This document shows positions 42,683-53,152 of a DNA stretch of 64,000 bases, piece after piece. A program made the translations under genes and the position numbers. The stretch lies in assembly GCF_000315915.1 (NCBI RefSeq), contig NC_020185.1, positions 2,356,001-2,420,000 of the forward strand. The letters are read 5' to 3'. The notes beneath the pieces were generated by a model. It saw nothing but the letters and a program-made list of their open reading frames with translations, ran no database searches and was not told the DNA's origin. How positions within the stretch are numbered: the first letter of the stretch is position 1; each line of letters opens with the position of its first letter. The DNA comes from Henningerozyma blattae CBS 6284. Lineage: Eukaryota; Ascomycota; Saccharomycetes; Saccharomycetales; Saccharomycetaceae.

Positions 42683-45600
42683 TTATGTCAAAAATCCATA
42701 ATCTTCATTAGATATCCAAGTTTCTTCAATAGGTGTTGCAATTGGGGCTTCCCATGATGAGTTGATATTAAATGATACTGGCTTCTTCACCGCACCATCA
42801 GGATTTATCTGTTGAGCAAATAAATCATTATTTATTAGCCTGCCATGGCTATTATTGATGCTAGTATTGATAGTATTATTGATGCTAGTATTGATAGTAT
42901 TATTGATGCTATTATTGATAGTATTATTGATGCTGCTATTAATATCATTGCTGATATTATTATTGGGGTTGGTATTGGTGGGATAATTGTTCATAAAATT
43001 TTGGTTCATTTGAGGAATCTGATGCTGTGCTGGAGGCTGAGAACTAAAATATTGTTGATTTGGATTTCCATTCGGAGCCTGTGGGGAATTATGATTACCA
43101 TAAATTGTTTGTGAGGGTTGTTGGTTATTGTGGTTTATAGGTTGAACTTGGTTCAACTGAATTGAAGGATCCGAGAATGAAGAGTTATCATCAATATTGA
43201 AATTAGATGTATTATTTGTAATCAGAGAATCTGTAGTCCAAGAAGAAATGTTATTTATCATGCCATGGGCACCATTACTTAATAAAATATTGCCAGTTAA
43301 AATATCTGCATTAAAAGAGTTTGCCTTTTGAATTGATGAAATAGAAGTTGATGGTCGTATAAAACTGGATTTTGTCATTATTGGTTGTAATTGGCTTGAC
43401 TTAGAATTTGGATCTTTATCAATTGGGGAATTTGTTGAAGTATTAAACAAACTATTGCTGTTACTATTAGTAAAACTTTGTTGTCTTGAAATTTGTGATT
43501 GAGCTAGACCATTGCTTAATTGTTGTTGATCCTGACTCGAAATACTAATAGAATTTTTTGGAGTTATATCTGCTGAAGTATTTGAATTGTCCTTATTTGT
43601 AGAATTAGAAAAGCTATTTGGACTTTGTTGAGAATGAGTCGATATATTCGATTGCTGAATATTTGTTTTTGTTGTAGAATCAAAATTTGATAAGTGAGAA
43701 AATGCATTTGGAATCTTTGGGATAATATAAGGCATGGTAGTATTATTTCCTGATGATAAATTTCTTATTGGAGCTGGATTATTATTAGATATTTTAATAT
43801 TATTATTTGAGTACGTGGCTAAATTATTCTGAGAAGAGTTCGCAGCAATATTGGTTTGAGAGGAGTTCGTAGGTATTGCTTGAGATTTAGCCAAATATGG
43901 AGTAACGTTTTCAGAATTTGTATATTGAGCCAGTGACGATAAATAAGCTTGCAAATTCTGTCTTGCAAAATGTTGTTGTAGGTAAGCTTGTTCTTGAAAT
44001 GTCTTCCAATCAAACTGATTGATATTTGGTTTTTTTACGATAAAGTGGTTTTCATTTTCATTATTTGGTGAAGACTTATTACTGATTTTCCTTTTTTTCT
44101 TTTTGGGAATAATCTTTTCATTTAAAGTTTCTAATTCATTATCAGCTTCATGCTGTAAGTCTTCTTCATCATGATTCCTCTTAGTTTCCCCAATGTTATT
44201 ATTATTGTTGGAGGATTTGACAATATTTGTGGATTGATTATTTGTCAAAGTCTCATTATCAGTATTGTCACTTTGTGAACTAGTATTATTACTGCTACTA
44301 GTAGCAGATGAAGAAGTTGTTGTACTTAATAGATTTGATAAACTTTTAGGTAGCACACTTTTAGCCAAGGCATTCTGTTTCTTTTTAAAGTATTTTTGTT
44401 CTTGAAGATCTACTTGTGAATTTTCTACAAATGCAACATGGTCATCCATACAATTTTTACCAAAGACTCTTTCAATGGCAGGTGGCATACCCATTGTGCT
44501 AATATTCTTAAAATTAGAAATACTTGAATTACTAATATTTTGATTAACTAAATGAGGCAATTTTGTTGAAAATTGTTTTTCATTTGATAGACTAGCACTA
44601 TTGGAGGGACTAGTATTTAAAGACAAGTTCCTTTCTGTATTCGTAGTTGTTTCATTTAAATTACTCAAGGATGCGGAATGTTCTGGTAGAGGAGTATTTA
44701 CAATAGAATTTATATTCGAATTGGGACTTGAATTTGAAGATGGAGTAGTAGTATTGGAATTTGTTGTAGAATTTGGAATTGAATTTGAATTAGAATGAGA
44801 ATTTTTATTCTTATATTTATCCTTTTTAAAGTTTGTCATATAAATTAATTCTGAAGAATCTGGGCCACATCTTTCAATTAAGTTCCCAATTGTTGCATTC
44901 ATCAATTGATCGTAAGTATCTCTAAAAGTTCTTGCAAATTTTGACCTTTCTGTCATTACATATAGGCAAATCGAACAAGCCTTTAAATCATCCATTGTTA
45001 CAAAAAGACTTGCACTAATATGAGGTCTTGTATGTTTTGAAATATCACCCAATTTCTTACGTCTTTCGTCATCCATGTTTCTTGCAAGCCACATACAATA
45101 AATCAAAGTAACACCAGCTACAAAGACGGTATGAATAGCAGTGCTTGAATTACCACTTGCTGTCATTCTATGGAAAGTCTTGTATAATTGACAAATTTGA
45201 CCTGCGGCAGCTTGGCATTCTCTAAATAATTTATCTTCTGGAGATAAGATTTCTAAATAAGGTTGTAATAATAATCTTACTGCTCTATAATAATATAATT
45301 TTAAATTTTCATTTTCAAAATTTTTTACAGAAGAAATTAAACAATTTGATCTCCAAATTTCAAGATCATGGAAATATTTTTTAACCATTGGTAATTCATT
45401 TTTCAATATATCTTTTGATTTAAATTTCTGTGGTAATAAATCTAATTGTTCGGTGAAAGCAGATTCTAATCTTCTTAATCTTAATGATTGATTTATGAAA
45501 TGAACTAAGTGAGTGTCATTATTGTCGGTATTATTATTATTGCTATTACTATTGCTATTATTATTGCTATGGTTTTTATTATTTTCTTCAAAAGTTTTAG

Positions 45601-47275
45601 TATTATTTGTAGCTGGTGAAGTAATTTTTCTTGTATTAAAAGAATTAATATCGAAATATGGTAAATCAATATCTTTTTCAGAGATAATATAAGATTTCCC
45701 CACTGCCACACAAATAGTTCTTTCTAATAAATAAAGTGACCAAAAGATTCTAATTTGTCTAAACTTATTTGGATTGTTTGGATTGTATTTATTTAATTTT
45801 AAATTGAATTGAGCAATTTGCATGACATCTTTAATGATATCATATAATAATAAAGAATCTTGATCAGTTTTCATGATATAAAGGACTAATAAAGCTAATA
45901 GTTCTACTTTTTGTAAATCTGTAAGATTATTACTACATCTTGTAATATGACGTACAGCAGTAGAAAAATAACGGACAGGTGGTAATCCGTTATATTTACC
46001 TGTAGTCATATGTAAATAAGCTGAGATACTAAATATTAACCACATTTTACCATAATTGAAATGGAAATCATTATTTGAGAAGGAATGTATTTTATTATTG
46101 ATATAATTTTCATGGAATGAATAAATTTCATTTTCATCTAATACAGGATATTTAAATTGAAGACGAGTGAAATAAGTATTTAAAAATAATCTTGATAATT
46201 CTTCATTAAATTCAAAAGCAGGGTCATAATTGAAAAATTCTTGCAAATTATATTTAGCAAAAATACAATTGGAGAAATTGATGGAATCCATTGAATCTGT
46301 CTTTAAAGCAGGGATATCGCTATGAATATTTGTTGAAGATGCTGATGACGGAGGTGGAGTTGGAGATGAATTATGAACTTTGGAAGAGTTTATTAGATGA
46401 TGACCATTATTTTTGGATGATGTATTATTATTTATTGGTGATAATTGATATTGATGCTTAATAAAATCTGATCTTGGAGGTGGTGGGGGGGGCAAAATGT
46501 TTTTAGAACCATTTCCGAAATTTTTCAAATTATGTAAATTTCTTTTTGTCTTTTGCAAATCTTGATCTTGAAGCAGATCTTCTAAATCGTCATCCATTTC
46601 ACCTAGCAGGTGAGTAAATTTTTTATATTGAGTCAGTTTTCTATTAAATACAGAACCTCCAATGGGTAAATCCAGCATTTTTTCTAAATAACTTAATTTT
46701 TTCTCTAAAAAAATTTGATATTCATCTTTATTTGTATTTACAATTGAACCAGAAGATTTTGATTTCCGGTTTACTGAACGAGGTGGAAGGGGTATGATAG
46801 TTGTTGCATCCGGTTGTTGCTGTTGATGTTGTAGGGGTAAATTTGTAATGGGATTAGGGATGGGGAGTGGAAGTGAAAGTGGTAATGTATTTGGGGTATT
46901 ACTATTAGCAGTAGTGGTGTTTATGGCAGTAGGGTTAGAGCTGGGCAAAGGTAGATGAATGGGTAAGGTCTTTGTATTTCGTCTTGCCGTCGTTATCGAT
47001 GTGTTGTTATCGGATAAAGGAGTCTCTTGTTTTATAGGTGCAGCATTGTTACTATACCTGGCTGGTTGAACACATTTCACGCCAGCTTTCAAACAGGCCG
47101 TACAACTTGGTAATTTATGATCACATCTCTGCTTTCTTCTTCTACATAACAAGCATGATTTGGAACGTCCCTTCTTGTCCTGTAACAACAGATCGACGTT
47201 ATCACCGGCCAATTCCAATTCCTTTTGAAAACGTTCCAAATTCTCCTCACTAACTTCTTTTCTTGGTCTACCCAT
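42683..47275 (-). CDS. Zn2Cys6 transcription factor, YLR278C-like
   Basis: A 1530-residue zinc-cluster regulator (S. cerevisiae YLR278C 1341). The binuclear cluster is near the N-terminus with all six cysteines (Cys41, 44, 51, 58, 61, 68; CX2CX6CX6CX2CX6C), and SKSCLLCRRRKQRC is typical. A fungal-specific middle homology domain lies at about 330-830 (ARNMDDERRKKLGD, LRLRRLESAF). Most of the rest is Asn/Ser/Gln-rich low-complexity sequence, as in activation domains. Near the C-terminus an 8-residue unit (TINTSINN and variants) repeats four times, coded by a 24-bp minisatellite. Target genes are unknown. The position next to YSH1 supports the orthology. Confidence 0.93.
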   Translation of the reverse strand: MGRPRKEVSEENLERFQKELELAGDNVDLLLQDKKGRSKSCLLCRRRKQRCDHKLPSCTACLKAGVKCVQPARYSNNAAPIKQETPLSDNNTSITTARRNTKTLPIHLPLPSSNPTAINTTTANSNTPNTLPLSLPLPIPNPITNLPLQHQQQQPDATTIIPLPPRSVNRKSKSSGSIVNTNKDEYQIFLEKKLSYLEKMLDLPIGGSVFNRKLTQYKKFTHLLGEMDDDLEDLLQDQDLQKTKRNLHNLKNFGNGSKNILPPPPPPRSDFIKHQYQLSPINNNTSSKNNGHHLINSSKVHNSSPTPPPSSASSTNIHSDIPALKTDSMDSINFSNCIFAKYNLQEFFNYDPAFEFNEELSRLFLNTYFTRLQFKYPVLDENEIYSFHENYINNKIHSFSNNDFHFNYGKMWLIFSISAYLHMTTGKYNGLPPVRYFSTAVRHITRCSNNLTDLQKVELLALLVLYIMKTDQDSLLLYDIIKDVMQIAQFNLKLNKYNPNNPNKFRQIRIFWSLYLLERTICVAVGKSYIISEKDIDLPYFDINSFNTRKITSPATNNTKTFEENNKNHSNNNSNSNSNNNNTDNNDTHLVHFINQSLRLRRLESAFTEQLDLLPQKFKSKDILKNELPMVKKYFHDLEIWRSNCLISSVKNFENENLKLYYYRAVRLLLQPYLEILSPEDKLFRECQAAAGQICQLYKTFHRMTASGNSSTAIHTVFVAGVTLIYCMWLARNMDDERRKKLGDISKHTRPHISASLFVTMDDLKACSICLYVMTERSKFARTFRDTYDQLMNATIGNLIERCGPDSSELIYMTNFKKDKYKNKNSHSNSNSIPNSTTNSNTTTPSSNSSPNSNINSIVNTPLPEHSASLSNLNETTTNTERNLSLNTSPSNSASLSNEKQFSTKLPHLVNQNISNSSISNFKNISTMGMPPAIERVFGKNCMDDHVAFVENSQVDLQEQKYFKKKQNALAKSVLPKSLSNLLSTTTSSSATSSSNNTSSQSDNTDNETLTNNQSTNIVKSSNNNNNIGETKRNHDEEDLQHEADNELETLNEKIIPKKKKRKISNKSSPNNENENHFIVKKPNINQFDWKTFQEQAYLQQHFARQNLQAYLSSLAQYTNSENVTPYLAKSQAIPTNSSQTNIAANSSQNNLATYSNNNIKISNNNPAPIRNLSSGNNTTMPYIIPKIPNAFSHLSNFDSTTKTNIQQSNISTHSQQSPNSFSNSTNKDNSNTSADITPKNSISISSQDQQQLSNGLAQSQISRQQSFTNSNSNSLFNTSTNSPIDKDPNSKSSQLQPIMTKSSFIRPSTSISSIQKANSFNADILTGNILLSNGAHGMINNISSWTTDSLITNNTSNFNIDDNSSFSDPSIQLNQVQPINHNNQQPSQTIYGNHNSPQAPNGNPNQQYFSSQPPAQHQIPQMNQNFMNNYPTNTNPNNNISNDINSSINNTINNSINNTINTSINNTINTSINNSHGRLINNDLFAQQINPDGAVKKPVSFNINSSWEAPIATPIEETWISNEDYGFLT
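42851..42946. repeat. 24-bp coding minisatellite in the zinc-cluster gene
   Basis: Two identical 24-bp units (42851-42874, 42875-42898), a third with one change (42899-42922) and a fourth that has diverged (42923-42946). It encodes (TINTSINN)n. Unit length is a multiple of three, so copy number can vary without a frameshift. Confidence 0.9.
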
Positions 47276-49903
47276 TTATCTATTAAAAGTGTCTCTTTGT
47301 TTGTTTTCCTTTGGAGTGGAGTAGAGTGGAGTCACGGTGTGTTTTCTTACGAGATATGTGTGATGCGCAGATCAAACAGTATGTTACGAATATGATTTAC
47401 TTCAACGTACGTACCTCAAAGTATCTCTAAAGCATTGACTAACGTGTATAATTTAACGAACCTGTAGAATAATATTATATATAAGGAAATATCCCCCCCC
47501 AATTAAAAACAAAAAAAAAAAAGCATTGTAGCAAGAGAAGAGGGGAAAAAACTATTATATATATTAATATCTATTGGAGTTTATGTGTATTAGAGTTAAA
47601 TGCCAGTATTTAACAAGTGCTTAATATCGATAAGATGGAGAAGTAGTTCGATTAGGAACATGAATGGTGATATGATGATACTGGTAGTGTGAATATCAAG
47701 TCATTTTTCTTTTTTTACTTCTATGTATAGTTTTTTTGGGATTTCACCAACAATTTAGCTTCTTTCATAATATAATTTAACCGTCATTATTATTATAGTA
47801 GTGGCAGTAATAAATAAGGCTATAGGAATCATACATACATACATACATACATTCAGACATACATTTGCACACATGCATATATGCATAACAATTAATTGCA
47901 ACAAATAGCCAAGATATACTCTCTATATTGCCCCAAAAGAAATAAGAACAAAAAACATATCCAAATCCATCTGGTAACTGTGCCAATTGCTACGGGACTT
48001 TCTTACCAAAAAGCAATTAAGACACAGAACACACCGCACACCACTTAGATGAATCGCAATCTCAATCAAGATCCATCACCGTCTTGCCAAAACAGGCAAG
48101 TATCCATCGCCTGCTACGCAATTTTCTGTGAACAGTGCATGTTGCTCTCAGACAATGCTGCAGAAGTACCCCACGCATGTTTCTTCGTGTGTGAGACAAA
48201 AGCGGAGAAAGTTTTTAGCCCCAGTCCGGAAAGGGAAAAGTGCTGGGCAGACAAACCACGGCAACGCTGCAGCGGTAACGGTAACGTTATCGTTATTGTG
48301 TATATACTATGGTCTAACCCAAGCGCGAAATGATTTCGTGCCCTAATCGTAGTGAGATATGTGAACGACACTTTAGTGGGGTAGCACAGATAATGCGTGT
48401 AAGTAACCCTAATAAATAACCCTATTTCCTAGATTGGAAAGTGTAACGAGATCCATATGGTGGAGAACAATGGGGCCACGCTCTGTTCTGTGCGTATTTC
48501 ATAGACCCGAACAGGTAACGTGAAAAGTACTTTTTCCTCTTCTGGGTGGTGTGAATGCTGGATGGGATTTCCAAATTAGAAAGCACAGTAGTCCGCGGTG
48601 ATTTCTCTTTTTGGGGAGGGAAAGAGTCTGAATGTGGTATGCAGTGGTTTCTGAGACAGAAGACAGTGGCACGTGCGAATGCTGCGGAGGGGGTTTCCTA
48701 ATGTGGTCACAAAGTGGACACTTGTACGTATGGGTCTAGGCGTAATTTCTACCACATATATTCTCACACATATTATATTCTCTTGCATATGCTTATGTAT
48801 TTATTCTTTTATTTTTTTAACCAAGTGATGGTTTTGGTGCTATTATAGTAATTATTTCTTGTATGGAATATTATGCTAAATAATAAAGTTTTAAAAGCTA
48901 ATAATAAATTATTGTAGAAGAATGAAGAAGGGATGAAGAAAAATGAAGAAGAGATGAAGACAAATTAAAAATGGTTCGATCATAAGGACTAGTTGTGTAA
49001 ATTATCTCTAAAGGTTTTAAAAGGATAAGAAGGCCGAAAGTATATCTTGTTTTGCTTTTGAAAAATATTACAATATACTACACAAAAACCACCAAAGCTA
49101 GATAGAAGTATCGTGATCGTTCGTCGTATTTGTTTATCGTATTTGGCTATCGTATTTCTCTTGGTTACCAGGTTTCAAGTATGTTATAAATATGTTTGTT
49201 TGCTTATGTTAGTTTTTTTGCTCTGACCAAAAAAAAAAAAAAAGAAGATATTATTATTATTATGATTATTATTTTTATTTTTATTTTTATTTTTATTATT
49301 ATTTAGTGACACGCTGCGTAAACTTTGCCACTTTAAGCCAAACAGCACCGGATTTCCTCTTCCATCACAGTTATCCCTCCTATTATACACTTGCCCTTTG
49401 AATATCCTTGTCACTCATCTATAGCTACCCTTAAATCTAAAACAAAGAAGCAAAGTTGTCCTGACTTCTGCTGCCAAGATTGACTTCCGATCCTCAGCAG
49501 ATCTCAGAACAGTTCGCACAAGATCCGATCCTTTCCGATAAGTTCCGTGAAACGTGATCGGAGAGGATCGGAAATTTTCGATACTAATCAGCTATCCTTT
49601 CGGGATAATTGACCTGGATTTCTCCGAACTCATGTTATGTGTGACTAACTAAATAATATTTCACTATCTAAGGTTGGAATATTTCAATTTTGCCCTATTT
49701 TAATTGATCATCACTTTTTAATTTTTCATTTATGCCTTGTAAAGGGCTTAAAAACAGGGTTTTAGTCATATTCCAATTCTAGCTTCAGATCACTATATAA
49801 CTAGCATCCTATCTGATTGACTTTGTAGTTACCATTTTTTCAAGGAGAACAAACCAAAAAAAAATAAAATAATAATAAAAACGCCCTTTTCCCCCATACT
49901 TCA
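47276..49903. promoter_or_regulatory. 2.6-kb gene-free divergent region, zinc-cluster gene to SER1
   Basis: The longest gap in the window. In S. cerevisiae this interval holds ECI1/DCI1, LAS17, RPS30 and others; I see no trace of them. Frames of 60-95 codons here (for example 48049-48333) have no recognisable domain. It contains a CATA repeat near 47830-47850, a TAACGTTA palindrome around 48285, ATT and ATTTTT repeats at about 49250-49305, and the CCGATCCT cluster upstream of SER1. A TATATAA at 49794-49800 is a good SER1 TATA box, 104 bp from the ATG. I found no tRNA or snRNA. Confidence 0.5.
49524..49572. repeat. Inverted repeat with 16-bp arms upstream of SER1
   Basis: Arms at 49524-49539 (TCCGATCCTTTCCGAT) and 49557-49572 (ATCGGAGAGGATCGGA) are complementary except for one T-G pair, with a 17-nt loop. 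A further copy of CCGATCCT lies at 49487-49494. The element lies about 220 bp upstream of the SER1 TATA box, so it is promoter DNA rather than 5' leader. Confidence 0.85.
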
Positions 49904-51100
49904 ATGTCGTTAGAAAGAGAAGAACCTACTCATTTCGGTGCCGGACCAGCTCAATTGCCCACCGTTGTGCTACAACAAGCCGCCAAAGATCTAATCAATT
50001 ACAACAATATAGGGCTAGGTATCGGTGAAATCTCGCATAGATCGAAAGATGCCATCAAAGTAATTGATGACGCAAAGGCTCATTTGAAAACTTTAATGAA
50101 CATTCCTGATGATTATGAAACTTTTTTCATCCAAGGTGGTGGTACTACCGGGTTTTCCTCATTGGCCACTAATATGGCTGCCGCTTATATTGGGAAACAT
50201 GGTAGAATGGCCCCAGGAGGTTATTTGGTCACAGGTTCTTGGTCTCAAAAGGCATATGAAGAAGCTAATAGATTACATGTTCCATCCAAAGTCATATTCA
50301 ACTCTAAAGATTATGATTCTAATAAAAAATTCGGTTCCATTCCTAAAGAATCTCAATGGATTGAAGAATTCAATAAGAATAAAGAGTATTCCTATGTTTA
50401 TTTCTGTGAAAATGAAACTGTCCATGGTGTCGAATGGCAAGAATTACCAGAATGTTTAGCTTCCAATCCAAATGTCGAAATCGTGGCAGATTTATCCTCA
50501 GATATCTTATCAAGAGAAATTGACGTTTCCAAATATGGTATCATCATGGCTGGTGCTCAAAAAAATATCGGTCTTGCTGGGTTGACCTTATATATCATTA
50601 AAAAATCAATCTTGAAAGATATTGAAAAATGTACTTCAAATGATCTTTTAGAAAATAATATCCCAGCGACTCCAATTGCATTCCATTATCCAACTGTGGT
50701 TAAAAATAATTCAGCTTATAATACAATCCCAATTTTCACTTTACATGTAATGGATTTAGTTTTCAAACATCTTTTGAAAAAAGGTGGTGTTAAAGTTCAA
50801 GAACAGGAAAATAATGAAAAGGCACAATTATTATATACTGCTTTAGATAAACATCCAGATTTCTATAACTTACCAGTTCAAAAAGATTGTAGATCAAAGA
50901 TGAATGTAGTATTTACATTGAAAAATAATGATTTGGATGAAAAATTCTTAAAAGAAGCTACCATTGCTAAATTGACTGGGTTAAAAGGTCATCGTTCAGT
51001 AGGTGGGTTCAGAGCTTCCATTTATAACGCATTGTCTGTGGAATCAGTTAAGAAATTGGCAGATTTCATTGACGATTTCGCAAAGGAAAATTCAAATTAA
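49904..51100 (+). CDS. SER1: Phosphoserine aminotransferase
   Basis: PLP enzyme converting 3-phosphohydroxypyruvate and glutamate to phosphoserine, the second step of serine synthesis from 3-phosphoglycerate. The 398 residues (yeast 395) start MSLEREEPTHFGAGPAQLPT. The PLP lysine is Lys220 in GAQKNIG; QGGGTTGF and the ADLSSDILSREID stretch are class V aminotransferase signatures, and the RSVGGFRASIYNA motif is near the C-terminus. Codons look those of a well-expressed gene. The neighbour MEC3 is YLR288C in S. cerevisiae and SER1 is YOR184W, another case of sister regions merging. Confidence 0.98.
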   Translation: MSLEREEPTHFGAGPAQLPTVVLQQAAKDLINYNNIGLGIGEISHRSKDAIKVIDDAKAHLKTLMNIPDDYETFFIQGGGTTGFSSLATNMAAAYIGKHGRMAPGGYLVTGSWSQKAYEEANRLHVPSKVIFNSKDYDSNKKFGSIPKESQWIEEFNKNKEYSYVYFCENETVHGVEWQELPECLASNPNVEIVADLSSDILSREIDVSKYGIIMAGAQKNIGLAGLTLYIIKKSILKDIEKCTSNDLLENNIPATPIAFHYPTVVKNNSAYNTIPIFTLHVMDLVFKHLLKKGGVKVQEQENNEKAQLLYTALDKHPDFYNLPVQKDCRSKMNVVFTLKNNDLDEKFLKEATIAKLTGLKGHRSVGGFRASIYNALSVESVKKLADFIDDFAKENSN

Positions 51101-51284
51101 TAATAATAAACGTTTAATCTTTTTTTATTTAATTGATACCCAAATGTTGTTGTTTTTCTAAAAAAAAATAATCTTATTTAATTATTAACTTTTCTAGACG
51201 TTCATAGGTATAAGCGCATGCATTAACATAACATTTTAATAATATATTATTTGACCAATATATATATATATATATATATATGAT

Positions 51285-52871
51285 TTATAATGGTTTGGAT
51301 CTTGCAATGTAATAAATAATTTGTCCTCGTTCTCTTACCTTCTCATTGTTTGTATTATTTCTTGATATCCCGTCAGTATCACCTGTATCTTCAATACTAC
51401 CACGATCTAATGCACAATGTAATATACAAGATGTATCATGATAAATTGCTAATACAATTTCTTCAAATGCAACGTACAATCGAGAACAAACTTTCCAATC
51501 TTTACTCCGAATATATACTTCATGGATCTTGGCATTCTCTTGCTCTGCTTCTTCCACAATTTTACTTGCATCTTCATATTCTTCTCTAGAATCTAAGTGA
51601 TTATCTGGTACATGATCAATATCCATTTCATCATTATTCATAGTACCATTAGCTATTTCTGTATCTTCTGAACTTTCATTGCCATGGCCCCATGATGACA
51701 TTCGACTTTCTTCAATTCGTAGACTATCATATCCTGTATCTGATTCTCCAGTTTTTGTTAACGGTTTGGTAAACTTAAACGGATTCTCAACAGGTTCTGT
51801 ATCCTTAGTTGTAATCTTAATGGGACTCTTTATGGGGCTCTTCATAGGGCTTTTGTGAGGGCTCCTAGTATATTCATTAGGTGTGGCATTTAAATCATTA
51901 GTTTGTGACATTTGAGACTCATTGGAAACTTCTTGGAAGATTGGTTCTAATGGACCATTCCAAGTAATATCTAAATTCCAATCTAATTCGTTCACTATTG
52001 TCTTCAATTCTATATCAACATTTTCAATGGAATCTTGAATGTTTTCATATTCATTAATATTGTTTTTTCCTTTATTCTTTTGTATACCACATAATCGAAT
52101 ATGATTGACAGTAGAATATCTATCAATTCTTCTAATAAAACTTTTAAATGCATTACCAAATATACCTGATACTGGAGGTAGCTTATACATCATTAATTGT
52201 TTGTAATCAATAAGTGGCTCTTTAATCTTTTCATCCTGTGATTTCAATAATAATTTTACAGGTATTTGGAAAGAATGTAACACTTTTTTGTTGGTAGCTA
52301 ATGTAACATTATTATTTGAAGTAGAATCATCTTTATTATCCTTTTGCCTACGTTTAGTAGTCTCAATATCATCATTTTTTGTATTCACAGAATTTGTAAC
52401 AACATATTCATCAAAAGTAATACCAAGAGCCTGGATTGGGTTTGATCTATGAGTAGCATTGGGGTTGGATTCCAAATTTGGTTGAATATTCCATTCAGGC
52501 ATATTTTGTAATTTAATTGTCATATTAGATGCATACCCTTGGTTCATAACTTTATCATAACGTTTAAATACATTTAGTAATGATTCGCAATTATATTCCA
52601 TAGTAATGCAATTCTTATCTCTCGCAGATTTAATGACGTATAATTTAAATACATCATTCGGAATAGTGCACCAAAGTTGGCCTGTATCTCCATGTAATAT
52701 GGTTGAACTACTAGTCGTTAATGATTTAGGGGTGGAGATGATGATTAATCTTTCATCATTAAATCGTAGAACAGCAGTTTTTCTTAAGGAAGCTACAGTT
52801 TGTAGAGTAGTCTTTAAAAGCTTATAATCCTCAGGAGATTCGGATGCATTTAATGCTAATTTTAATTTCAT
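51285..52871 (-). CDS. MEC3: DNA damage checkpoint clamp subunit (Hus1-like)
   Basis: Subunit of the Ddc1-Mec3-Rad17 (9-1-1) clamp loaded at DNA damage to activate Mec1. The frame is open to a TTG at 52880; the ATG at 52871 gives MKLKLALNASESPEDYKLL, as in yeast Mec3 (MKLKLIVNGCEAPDDYKLL). The product is 528 residues (yeast 474). Strong matches are TVASLRKTAVLRFNDERLIIISTPKS, HGDTGQLWCTIPNDVF, RYDKVMNQG, LMMYKLPPVSG and the end ERGQIIYYIARSKPL. Extra length is in variable loops, including a tandem KSPMKSPIKSPIK at about 340-352 that could be phosphorylated by proline-directed kinases. Confidence 0.96.
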   Translation of the reverse strand: MKLKLALNASESPEDYKLLKTTLQTVASLRKTAVLRFNDERLIIISTPKSLTTSSSTILHGDTGQLWCTIPNDVFKLYVIKSARDKNCITMEYNCESLLNVFKRYDKVMNQGYASNMTIKLQNMPEWNIQPNLESNPNATHRSNPIQALGITFDEYVVTNSVNTKNDDIETTKRRQKDNKDDSTSNNNVTLATNKKVLHSFQIPVKLLLKSQDEKIKEPLIDYKQLMMYKLPPVSGIFGNAFKSFIRRIDRYSTVNHIRLCGIQKNKGKNNINEYENIQDSIENVDIELKTIVNELDWNLDITWNGPLEPIFQEVSNESQMSQTNDLNATPNEYTRSPHKSPMKSPIKSPIKITTKDTEPVENPFKFTKPLTKTGESDTGYDSLRIEESRMSSWGHGNESSEDTEIANGTMNNDEMDIDHVPDNHLDSREEYEDASKIVEEAEQENAKIHEVYIRSKDWKVCSRLYVAFEEIVLAIYHDTSCILHCALDRGSIEDTGDTDGISRNNTNNEKVRERGQIIYYIARSKPL

Positions 52872-53152
52872 TGGTATCAAATATGTATATCATTTGAATC
52901 AAAAGTGAAGAGTGGAAAATATAATGCTAATTAATTGTTTCTTTATTTTTATTTTTTTATTTTTTTTATTATTTAAAAAATGTATAAGAATGCATATAAC
53001 ACCAAATTTGGCGATGATCTAACGAAATTAAAGGTTTCCGCATAATTGAAATCTAAAGGGTTCAATGTTGTTACTTGTAAAATATAGAAAAAACTAATAA
53101 TTACTATATCTAGTAACACAAGTATGGAAAGTTTTAACATAAGCCCTTGTGA

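Noticed and set aside
48049..48333. 94-codon ORF in the gap before SER1
   Set aside because: No family resemblance, overlapping frames of similar length on both strands, and composition explains the lack of stops.
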